The notes beneath the pieces were generated by a model. That model was not told the origin of the DNA and searched no databases. It saw only the letters and a program-made list of their open reading frames with translations. The translations under genes were made by a program, and so were the position numbers. DNA of 64,000 bases from Schistocerca nitens (Eukaryota > Arthropoda > Insecta > Orthoptera > Acrididae). The stretch is taken from the NCBI RefSeq assembly GCF_023898315.1, contig NC_064622.1, positions 353,071,234 to 353,135,233 on the forward strand, read 5' to 3'. Numbering within the stretch: position 1 is the stretch's first letter; every line of letters starts with the position of its first letter. This document shows, one piece after another, positions 54,631-64,000 of the stretch.

Positions 54631-54860
54631 GAAAAAAATTTTTTTTAAAAAAAATAAAAAAAATAAAAATAAAAAATAAAGAAAAACAAAAAAACACAAT
54701 AAAATAAAGTTGTTATATTAACTTAAGTATGTTGTTAAATTAACCTAATTCTGTCATGTATTGGAAAATTCGACTCGTTCCACATCATTACAAAATATCG
54801 TATTCATGATCCATGGAACTAGTATTAATCTAATCTAATCTAATCTAATCTAATCAGTGG
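54631..54860 (+). other. LINE-J2 3' UTR with (TCTAA)n tail
   Basis: An A-rich stretch, then GATCCATGGAACTAGTATTA and about five TCTAA/AATCT repeats at 54833-54857. A short tandem tail in place of poly(A) is usual for CR1/Jockey-like LINEs. Confidence 0.75.
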
Positions 54861-55019
54861 CTGATTTCCCTCTCCCACGGCTTCTCTCAATCATATAAAA
54901 GTGAACTGGAAATTGTCATTACAGCACATCCTTCTGAGGTGGATGCTCGGGTCAGTTACACCAAACAACACCTTGTTGTCAGCAGTTAATTTATTCACTT
55001 CTTCACACAAGCAAGGATT

Positions 55020-55600
55020 ACAAAGAACTGGATGGTGGAACTGCACAATGATAATGTTTAGCTTAGTTCAAAGACGATACTCAGATCAATACTGGTGTCG
55101 ACCTCATCGGTGCCACATAGCCCCCCCCCCCCTCCCGCAGTACGGAGTACTCTTGAGAGGCCGGTGGGGGGAGGGGGGGTGACTATGGTGTCAGCAGGGG
55201 TGGTCCATGGGAGCCGGACCACGGTCAGCTCGACAGCGTCATTGGGTAGCTGTGTGGGTAGATGTCGTGAAGGAAGATCCGGCGACTGAACCTGGAAGTC
55301 GCTGAAGCACGCCGGTCGTTGTACTGGGCGTGCTGGTTGTGCAGCGACAGGTAGGCCGGTGGTTTGCAGGAGGAATGGAATGACGATGACGATGTTTCCG
55401 GAGGGCGTGGTAAACACACGAAACATGCCCAGGTCGATGTTGGGCGAGAGGTGGACACATTTCACCAGGTGGCAGGGAATGGCGGAGCTTGTGTCATGAG
55501 CACTGGATGAAGGGATGGTGGAACTGCACAAAGATAATGTTTAGCTTAGTTCAAAGACAATACTCAGATCGATACTGGTGTCGACCTCATCGGTGCCACA
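55020..55600. repeat. GC-rich segment bounded by 90-bp direct repeats
   Basis: GATGGTGGAACTGCACAA to TCATCGGTGCCACA occurs at about 55033-55121 and 55513-55599. Between them is a GC-rich block with C and G runs and an open, Pro/Thr-rich minus-strand frame of 157 codons (55531-55058). It may be a remnant of an LTR element or of a coding repeat; I could not classify it. Confidence 0.6.
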
Positions 55601-57142
55601 CTTCAATCCCACAATGCATCTGGCTTCAATCAGTGCTATCCCATGTCCCATTCCCACCTCCATCCCTAACATTACAACCCTATGACCCGCACTTCATTCA
55701 ATCTATACTCACTGTCTCCTCTCCATATTATTATTTCTGCCCCTTCCACTAATTATCACCTTGCTCAGTAATGAACACAACAATTCACTTAGTCTAAGGA
55801 GGGACCTATTCTCATTCAGATGGCCATAATTCTGATTTCACTAGAAGTTTGGCCACCAAAGTAAAATAGTGTTTAGTCAACATGTCACTTATCACAGGAA
55901 TAATTATTGTCACCTTACATTATTTTACTGAGACAAGCACTGCAGTAGGAAATTCTTAGTAGTGTTAGATCAGATGAAGGATGTCTGACATTGGAAGTGA
56001 CAAGGAGCTTTCTGTGAATGCCATGAGAATTGAAAATTTGTACCATACTGTGATTCAAACCCAGATTTTCTGCTTGCCTCACTCACTGGGTTACATGAGT
56101 ATGCAACCAAGATGGACTATAACTTCAATTGTCACTGGAATTTTCACCTATGATTTCTGTATCTTCATTAGTTACAACAAATTTAGTACACTGCAGGAAG
56201 TTTGACTGTTTCTCGATGATTTTTGTTAATATTGTTTCCTGTCTTTGCACATTTACTTATTTCTTCTCCCATCAATGCTTTCATTTCATTGGTTTTAATT
56301 CAGTTCTACTTGATAAAGCAGTCTGGCACAAATTTTCATTAGTGACAACATGTTGGGTAGAATGACAATTAACAAAACATAAAAAGTTTGAGCTTAATGC
56401 CACTTTAACAACGAACTCAATACAGATGAACAATGGGTTCATATTGAACAAAGATTGGGTAGGTTTCTGATCATTGACTTTTTGAAAGAACAATTCTGGC
56501 ATTCATGAGATGTAATTTAAGTTGAACCTAGAAAATCTAAGTATGACATTATGGATAGAGATTTCAACTCTGTTCCTCCTAAATCCAAGTACGGTCTCCT
56601 AACTACCTTACATGGTACAAAGAACACTGTTGATGTAATTACACACTTGATTTCTACCTATCCCCAACATTCCCAGTTTTTACCAATGCAACTGTGTTTT
56701 AGTCACTGGGAGTACCCCTTTCACTTCTATTCGTTCCCACAGCCCCCATAAGAACATGAACATTCACAGTACATGATACTACGCTGCAACAGCTCTAGTC
56801 ACAGAATCACACTTATATGTGCACACTTGATGTACTATGGTGACGAAGTGTGTTAGTTAGCATACACATACATCAGTAAAAGAATATGTTACCAAATTAC
56901 ACAAACCTATGAAAATCATAATATTCAGGCACTGACTGATAACTAGCCTCATTAATAGCAAATGCCATAAAAATAAATTGGTGTGAGATATGAAGATAAT
57001 GACTTTTTTTAAATTCTTTTGCACGTTTATTACTCAATGACTGTAAACTATGTTTTTGTTTTTTTTTTATTTCTGTTGAACAAATACTATATCACTGTTT
57101 GTATATTATCTCAGAAAAATACACCTAAAAAAAGGCCAAAAG
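55601..57142. other. No gene recognised
   Basis: AT-rich sequence with short frames and no recognisable repeat. Confidence 0.5.
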
Positions 57143-57153
57143 TGAAAAACATA

Positions 57154-57355
57154 GCCGGCCGAAGTGGCCGTTCGGTTCTAGGCGCTGCAGTCTGGAACCG
57201 CGAGACCGCTACGGTCGCAGGTTCGAATCCTGCCTCGGGCAGGGATGTGTGTGATGTCCTTAGGTTAGTTAGGTTTAACTAGTTCTAAGTTCTAGGGGAC
57301 TAATGACCTTAGAAGTTGAGTCCCATAGTGCTCAGAGCCATTTGAACCATTTTTT
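57154..57355 (+). mobile_element. tRNA-derived SINE (family S1)
   Basis: Complete copy; TGAAAAACATA flanks it at 57143-57153 and 57356-57366. Head AGCCGGCCGAAGTGGCCG, B box GGTTCGAATCC. Confidence 0.9.
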
Positions 57356-57389
57356 TGAAAAACATAACATATGCCATTTTTGTTTTCTA

Positions 57390-58715
57390 TTTCTGTTTTT
57401 ACATCTAAATCTCCATCTGCATCCATAATCTGCAAACCACTGTGAAGTGCACTGCAACAGATACTTCCCACTGTAGGACATGTAATGTTTCTTTCCATTC
57501 CATTTTCATGTGGATGGTAGCAAGAATGACTCCTTAAATTCTTGTGTATACTGTAATTAGTATAATCTAGTCCTCATGGTCCCATAGGGAATGGTATGTA
57601 GAGAGGTGCAGTGTATGTTTCCATGTGTCACTTGACTGTTGTTCTTGGAACTGTCCATGTTTGCTTTCCTGGGACAGTCTGTCTTTAGGTTGCTGTCAGT
57701 TAAAGTTTATTACCATTTCAGTCACACACTCCTGTAAGTCAAGCAAACCTGTCGTCATCTGTACTGCCACTCATTACATACACACACTATCAACAATTAT
57801 TCCTATTTGGTGTGGATCCTACATACTTCAGCAATATTCTAGGAAAGACGGAATGAGAGTTTTGGAAGCAATCTTCTTTGTAGACTGACAGCATTTTCTG
57901 GAGTACCCTACCAATGAACTGAAGTCCGCCACCTATTTTACTGATGTGATTATTCTATTTCATATCCCTATAAATTGTTGCAACCAGGTATTTGTATATT
58001 TGACTGATCCTATTTGTAGCTCATGATACTGTAACCACAGGACACTTCACTTTTGCTTTTTGTGAAATGCACACTTTTTATATTAACGAAGAATTAAAGC
58101 CACAGTAGTTGTCAATCCTTACACCATTTAGAAATCTTGTTGGGTACTGACTAAATGTATGAGCATCTTTTTATCTTTTTCTCTTTTTATCTTTTTATAT
58201 TAACGAAGAATTAAAGCCACAGTAGTTGTCAATCCTTACACCATTTAGAAATCTTGTTGGGTACTGACTAAATGTATGAGCATCGTTTTTAAGGCATATC
58301 TTCATTCTAGATAAGTGCGCCATCTTGAAAGAGGCTGTATGGTCATTAAAACACAAATTAACAACAAAGGACCTGTTTTCTGCTTCCCTGAGGCATGACT
58401 GAGGTTATTTCTACATCTGTCAATCACTCAGCATCCAAGATAACATACATCACAAATGTCATTGGATATCTCATATAATAGACCTTTCATTAATAAGAGT
58501 TTGTGTACTATTGTGCCAAATGCTTTTCAAAACAAAACAAAAATACTCTATGCACCAGATTGCCTTGATTCATACTTAGCTTTCAGGATACCTTCTGAGA
58601 AAAGCTAGAATCGTGTTTTGCATTACTGATATTTTTGGAAAAAGCTGGTTGGCATGAAGGACATCATTCTGTTTTAAGACATCTTACTATGTTTGAGCTC
58701 AGAATATATTCTAAG
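57390..58715 (-). pseudogene. CR1-like LINE-B, 3' half
   Basis: The plus strand shows the antisense of a CR1-like element: 3' tail CATCTGCATCCATAATCTGC near 57415, then stretches corresponding to the C-terminus and thumb, up to CAGAATATATTCTAAG at 58700-58715. Decay is heavy, with many stops and a 119-bp-offset duplication at 58078-58288. The other half resumes at 59998. Confidence 0.6.
58078..58288. repeat. Local duplication inside LINE-B
   Basis: TATATTAACGAAGAATTAAAG to ATGTATGAGCATC, about 92 bp, occurs at about 58079-58170 and 58198-58288 with a CTTTTTATCTTTTT spacer. The copies look identical. Confidence 0.9.
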
Positions 58716-59993
58716 AAGGGAAACTTCCCCCTTGGATTTAGTGGTAAGAGGGCGAAGTGGACAGCCTGTCAACAACTGAACACAAATAAAGCATGGAGAC
58801 AGGAAGAAGGTGTAATGAACTATGAAAACAAAAGCAAAATAGGAACAGTGAATGGTCCAAGGACAAGAAGTAAAATATAGTGCAGTCTGAAACAGCAATG
58901 GTGTCCTGGTAAAGTGGCACTGTGTTAAACTCCCAAGCATGCCAAGCAGGAAACCCATGTTCAAGCCTCCCTCATGCCCAGTATTATTATTATTATTATT
59001 ATTATTATTTTCCACTGTTCGCTTATCTCAAATTTGTGTCTGAGTCGTGGTGTAATGTCTGTTTGCAACAGCAAGGTGTAAGATAGGGACCTATAATGAC
59101 AGTTGATTCTGCCCAACTAGTCTGTTAGCAGCCAAAAGGAAGTGGCTCATGAATGGGAACCACAAGTGTTTAATAACAAACAACTGAATCCTCCATCAAA
59201 AACCATGTCTGATGTGTCATATATGGCATTAGTGGCAGTACGTGTGTCATATGATAGGAATATCTTACTGACACACCTAATTTGTACGCATGGTGAGTCA
59301 GAAATGCCTCCTTGCCTGATTTAGGATTTTCCTATGAATGAGAATGTGATCACTCCCAAGGAAATGATGACAACATAATAGTTTTGTCACATAAGCTGCA
59401 ACAAATGAATGCAACAGTTCTGCAATCACACAGTCTCTCCGTGCTCTTTCAAAACATAAATTTTTAATGTTGCTTAAGTTGCGTTCCATTTTGGAAGTTT
59501 TGACTCTCGAATTCTTTTGTTGTAACATAGTCCATACCCATTTATTTGTTGTTTTCATTTCTGTGAGATGTCTGTGTGGTATCTTGCCTGTTCTCACTAT
59601 TCATCATGTTTACTTGTGACAGTAACATATTCCTACCACATGACTCATATTTTATAGCAAATGTATAGTATGGCAGCTGCCACGACAACAGAAAGAGAAC
59701 AAACTTTTCAATGAGAGGATGGACAGTTCATAATGTTGTGAAAAACAAATAAATGGCAGGAGGGAGTTTTGAACACGGCTTGTCCGCTTTGCAATCCAGC
59801 ACCATGACCACTTAACACGACAATTAATTTTCGTTCAATACTCCACTTCTTACACTTGCACCATTCACTGTTCCTGTTCCCCCCCCCCACACACACACAG
59901 TTCAGTACATTTTCTTCCTGTTTTCATGCTTCAGTTTTTAACAGGCCACCTTACCACTAAATCTGAGGGGAGTGTGATTGAGAGTTTCCGTTG
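58716..59993. mobile_element. Non-autonomous terminal-inverted-repeat element (1.28 kb)
   Basis: It splits LINE-B and is flanked by TAAG (58712-58715 and 59994-59997). The left end AGGGAAACTTCCCCCTTGGA followed by TTTAGTGGTAAG and the right end CTTACCACTAAATCTGAGGG followed by GAGAGTTTCCGTTG are imperfect inverted repeats of about 35-40 bp. No transposase is encoded. An (ATT)n run lies at 58984-59010. The superfamily is unknown; 4-5 bp duplications do not settle it. Confidence 0.65.
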
Positions 59994-60880
59994 TAAGATT
60001 ATACAACAAATTGGTATTACATTATTGGACAACAGCTTTGCAGTCCACTTCTACCACTCTTCTTATATATGGGCATTACCTATGGGTGCAGTTCTTTGTT
60101 TGAGGAATATATAATATATTATGGTCGAAAGAAGAGCTCAGTTGCATCTTCTGTACAGAATTTGACAATGGTTACATCAGGTCCTGAGATCTTGTTCAAG
60201 TTTATTGATTTTAGCTGTTTCTGAACACTACTGATGCTAATATCTGTAGCATTCGTCTCTACAGTGATATGAGAATTAAACTGGGCCAGTACTCCTGGAT
60301 CCTTTGTAAAGGAATATTTTATGTACATTTTAGCATTCCTCTATCTACTTTGCTACCCTCAATTTCAGGTCCTGTGTCACCCAAGCTCTAAGTCTGGTGC
60401 TTTTATATTTTACATTTCTTTGGGTTTTGTCAGAGATCTTTTAACAAGATTTTGCTACGGTAGTTGTTGAAGGTTCCATGCATGCACTGCACTTTTGATG
60501 TTATAGATGTAGTGTTCAGTCAATTATTCTCTCCTGTTCTGAGCTAAAAGTTTGAAGTTGTTACTGAAATATGACACTACTGCTGCTTTATCTAATTTAC
60601 TGAACATAAAAATATTACTTCCTTTAGTTGACATTTGTACCTTGGAAATCATTGCTGCTGATACTGCCTCATGGTCACTGATTTACATTATATTTAATAT
60701 ATTTTTGTCGTAAGTTATCTTCTGAGAAAGCATTTAATATTGTTTTTAAAGATGTTTTCATGCCCAAAACTTACAAAACTGTAATTTTTTTCCAGTCACT
60801 TATTAGAAGATTATACACCCTCCAAAGATGACAATAGGACTGGGAAACAAACGTACTACTGAGGTACCCTTTAAAATTTG
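59994..60880 (-). pseudogene. CR1-like LINE-B, 5' part (reverse transcriptase)
   Basis: Minus-strand frames include SISSVQKQLKSINLNKISGP (60240-60180), the xxLKxLNxxKSxGPD segment that precedes the polymerase fingers in CR1-like LINEs. Sequence between 60120 and 59998 corresponds to the palm region. Frames are broken throughout. The 5' end was not found; 60880-61226 is unassigned. Confidence 0.55.
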
Positions 60881-61228
60881 TTTGTAGTTAATAAACTGAA
60901 AAAAATTTTCTCAATGGTAAACAAGCTGAATAGAATTTTTCAATCAGCTTGTCAGTTTGTTTCTGCCCACATTTCATTCATTTTATACATGACCATCAGT
61001 ATCTATTTTCAAAGTCAATTCGACAGTCTTATTTTGTGCTTGGTTTTACTCCATTATCATATAGGTTACTACACAATTGTGGAGTTACATGTTTTTAACA
61101 AACACACTCCAGTTTACTGCAGCCTTATCACTGCATCATGCAGTGCCACTGTATTGGCTATAGTGCATAAAAATTAACAAGTGATTGAGGTCAGTGCACA
61201 TGTTTCAGTTTCTACATGTTAAAAAATA

Positions 61229-62577
61229 CGAGGGCTGTTTTTCTTTCAACCTCCGATCGTCCATCTAAGCAAGTAAGGGGTAGGGAGGGGCCAGACCTGC
61301 GCATCATGCAATTGCGCAGCTCCCCCATCACAACCTCTGCCGTTTTCAGCTGTCGTGTGTCAGTCATAGCCGAGCTACGCCCGTGTAAACATGGCTGCTA
61401 AGCTCGATGCTCCCGCCAAATGTGAGTTACGAAGTGTAATCGGTTTTCTGCAAGCAGAAGGATGTAGTGCTGTGGAAATCCATTGCAGAATGAGCAACGT
61501 GTATGGTAATAATGTTATGAGTGATGGTAGTGTTCGGGAATGGTGTCGAAAATTTAAAGAAGGACGAACAGACGTCCATGATGAAGGTGGACAAGGTCAC
61601 AAGTCTGTTGCCACTGTAGGCTTCGTTGAGCGTGTTGATCAGGCGGTGAGATGCAAATGAAGGTTTACAATTAGCGAACTGTCTGATGAATTTCCAGACA
61701 TTTCAAGGTCTGCTTTGTACACAATTGTGACTCAAGACCTAGGCTATCAAAAATTGTGTGCACGTTGGATCCCAAAAATGCTGAGTACCGACCACAAAAC
61801 GCAAAGGATGGCGTCAGCATTATCGTTTCTCACACGTTATGCCAATGAGGGAAACGTTTTTTTGAAGTCGATTGTTACTGGCGATGAAATGTGGGTCCTC
61901 TATGACAATCCTGAAACAAAGGAACAATCAAAGCAGTGGATGCAAACAGCTTCCCCAAGCAAGCCAAAAAAGTTTAAACATTCACTGACGAAAATAAAAA
62001 CAATGGGCACTGTGTTTTGGGACCATAAAGGAGTGCTGCTGGTGGACTTTATGGAGCAAGCTACGACGATAACCAAGGAAGTTTATTGTGAAACTTTACG
62101 TCATCTCCGCAGAGCCATTCAAAACAAACGCAGAGGAATGCTTTCATCTGGCATTGTTTTGATCCGTGACAATGCCCGACCACACAGTGCCAACATGACA
62201 AAAAACCTCCTCAGAAAGTTTAAAAGGGAAGTTTTTGAACATCCACCGTACAGCCCGGACCTAGCACCAAGTGATTATCACCTTTTCCAAGAACTGACGT
62301 CATGGTTAGGTGGGCAGCACTTCGCTACTAATGAAGAACTTCAGGATGCCATCAAGACTTAGCTGTCCTCACTGGCGGCAACATCCTTCGAGGAAGGCAT
62401 CGAAAAGCTTGTGTCACGGTATGACAAGTGCCTCAATCGTTTTGGCGATTATGTAGAAAAATAAGTTAAGACTTTACTGTACTTTTGGTAATAAAATTAT
62501 TATTTTCTGTGCATTTTTCTTTTATTTACAGCCAATTGGAGGTGGAAAAAAAAATAAATAAAAATAAACAGCCCTCG
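61229..62577 (+). mobile_element. Mariner element (DD34D), nearly intact
   Basis: The ends CGAGGGCTGTTTTTCTTT and, reversed, CGAGGGCTGTTTATTTTT form the terminal inverted repeat, each flanked by TA (61227-61228, 62578-62579). At 1349 bp it has the usual mariner length and a single gene. Confidence 0.92.
61391..62464 (+). pseudogene. Mariner transposase with two in-frame stop codons
   Basis: The ATG at 61391 starts MAAKLDAPAKCELRSVIGFL; the N-terminal paired helix-turn-helix region runs to about residue 110 and includes WCRKFKEGRTDVHDEGGQG. TGA at 61658-61660 interrupts it, with coding continuing in the same frame as RFTISELSDEFPDISRSALY. The catalytic domain is complete: VTGDEMWVLYDN, IRDNARPHSANMTK and YSPDLAPSDYHLF, with 34 residues between the last two Asp. 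TAG at 62360-62362 precedes the last 34 codons, which end NRFGDYVEK. It would be 357 codons including the stops. Apart from the two nonsense changes the frame is undamaged. Confidence 0.9.
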
Positions 62578-62579
62578 TA

Positions 62580-63205
62580 TGTAGTAAATATCAAGTGCTG
62601 CAGTAAAACATCATTTATAATTATAACTGAGGATCAGCTGCACTTCCTTAGTTTCTCCTGGTTTTTCACATGAAAAGTTCAGGTCTAAATCTGACCTCTA
62701 TCCTGATTCAAACTGAGGTGTTATTGATAAAAAAAGAAAGAAATAAGTTTAGTCTCTGTGACTGAAATTTTCAAAACAAGATAGCAACAAAACACAAATT
62801 TAAAGATACTGTGACACAAATGGGGTACCGAATAGGGAAATGTTAGCTCACACAGGTACGAGCTGTTAGCATGGAGTAAGGATCTATGTTTATGCCACTC
62901 GAGAGACCTAATAACTATATTCCATAGGAAGTTATAGTCGTATGACAGAAAGCATGCACCTGTAATGTTTTATGCAGGTTCCACTTCACTTGTGAAAAGC
63001 TAATGCATTCTGAAACATTTGTTTCCACACAAAATGATCTCAGTATTTACAAGCTGTCAAATGACTTAGGAAGATTAGTAATGTGTTACAGCTAATTTTA
63101 CCTACAATTTCTTCAACATTATGGTCTTCATCTTCTACTTATTATTCTGTTTCCAAAAACCCACTGTTCCATCCAACTACCTCCCCTCCCTCCTCCCCCC
63201 CTCCC

Positions 63206-63245
<40 letters not shown>

Positions 63246-64000
63246 CTTGCTTGTGTATCAGAGTTCAGACAAATATTTCATTTTTTCTTACATCTGTACA
63301 TTTTTTCTTCCAGCAAAGAACAGATCAAAAGGTTAAGACTTTAACATCCCATTTATGATGTGACCATTACAGACAGGATGTAATAATGCACTGAAGAAGT
63401 ATGGGGAAGGAAATCAACATTGATGTTTTTAAATCAGTCAACTTAGCAGTCGCTTTAAAATATGTTTCCAAAACCCAGAAATGATTATTCCTGCAAAAAG
63501 CATGGTCACTGCTTTAAACGAAACCCTATGTCATCTGATCTGGCTCCACAGCTGTTCTGGTTACAGCTGTTGGTAAACAGATGTTGTTCTGTGCTACATC
63601 TGACTGTCAATGAGTAGCATAATACCAGAGACTGTGCTGTAGAATGTAACTTCGTGTTAGTGCTGACGAAATTACCAATTTAAAAACAAATGTTGCATGA
63701 CAAAATCCTGAATATGCCTACTTCATGTATAGCATTTACCATTGTATGTTTTTATAGTAACACTAATAATTATTATTAGAATTTTGATAATACAAATACA
63801 CTTCTTGGGTTTTCTGCTGGATCGTATTGTGTAACTCACACAATATTTCATCGATGTAACTGCTCGACATCATCAGGTGGTGGTAGCTGCTGCTGTCACT
63901 GCTGCAGGGCACGACTGACGATAATCGTACAGCGGCCTCGGAATTTATCATGCTGGGAGCAGGTAATACGTGAGTGCAGGAAGACGCTCATAGTTGGAGG
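62580..64000. other. No gene recognised; (CA)n microsatellite
   Basis: CA repeats lie at 63209-63244 after a C/T-rich stretch. The segment near 63810-63920 (CGATGTAACTGCTCGACATC, CATCAGGTGGTGG) looks like part of a repeat that continues beyond the window, but I could not name it. Confidence 0.5.

Noticed and set aside
55058..55531. Proline-rich 157-codon minus-strand frame as a gene
   Set aside because: Low-complexity GC-rich sequence overlapping a direct repeat; no domain recognised.
34978..57355. tRNA genes at the GGTTCGAATCC motifs
   Set aside because: They share long non-tRNA bodies and many have target duplications; they are SINEs, not tRNA genes.
60878..61177. 99-codon hydrophobic plus-strand frame
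   Set aside because: AT-rich chance frame beside LINE-B with no recognisable motif.

Overview
This window is eukaryotic and contains almost nothing but transposable elements. No host protein-coding gene could be recognised. Tc1/mariner elements, CR1/Jockey-type LINEs, arthropod-type Ty3/gypsy elements and many copies of tRNA-derived SINEs with a common body point to a large, repeat-rich insect genome. The repeat families look like those I associate with grasshoppers and locusts (Schistocerca-like); that species call is recollection plus inference, not a database result.

Bases 1-3640: a CpG-rich left edge, a relic of a LINE reverse-transcriptase C-terminus, and a degenerate Tc1 element. Bases 3.73-32.5 kb: one nested stack. 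A short, 5'-truncated CR1-like LINE on the minus strand is split twice. The first split is a plus-strand LINE (here LINE-A, 4248-20163, poly(A) tail, flanked by AAGCGCAG). LINE-A's ORF2 is itself interrupted by a 10.4 kb minus-strand Ty3/gypsy element (Gypsy-1, 7900-18338, flanked by ACGA). The second split is an 11.9 kb plus-strand Ty3/gypsy element of the same family (Gypsy-2, 20447-32321, flanked by AAAT). Both Gypsy-2 LTRs are 758 bp and I saw no difference between them; its gag and pol are open. Gypsy-1 LTRs differ at about six positions and its genes are broken.

Bases 32.5-45.2 kb: dispersed relics, including an antisense LINE fragment, an internally deleted Tc1 element, a second CR1 3' fragment, a Tc1 element with recognisable inverted repeats carrying two SINEs and a 333-bp tandem duplication, several SINEs, and a pair of tandem tRNA-like repeats. 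Bases 45.2-54.9 kb: two related CR1/Jockey-type LINEs, one interrupted by a DD41D mariner-superfamily element that in turn carries a SINE, the other flanked by 460-bp direct repeats. Bases 55-64 kb: a GC-rich duplicated fragment, an antisense CR1-like element interrupted by a 1.28 kb terminal-inverted-repeat element, and a mariner (DD34D) with only two in-frame stops.

The most interesting signals are in the gypsy family. Gag and pol share one frame separated by a single TGA followed by CTAG, pol has no ATG of its own at its start, and the arrangement is the same in the diverged second copy, which suggests translational readthrough. Both copies also carry a 3.8-3.9 kb non-coding 3' region made of several tandem arrays, including up to about 15 copies of a near-palindrome, AGTGCACACGCACT. 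The ends of the LTRs contain internal copies of the LTR/primer-site junction.
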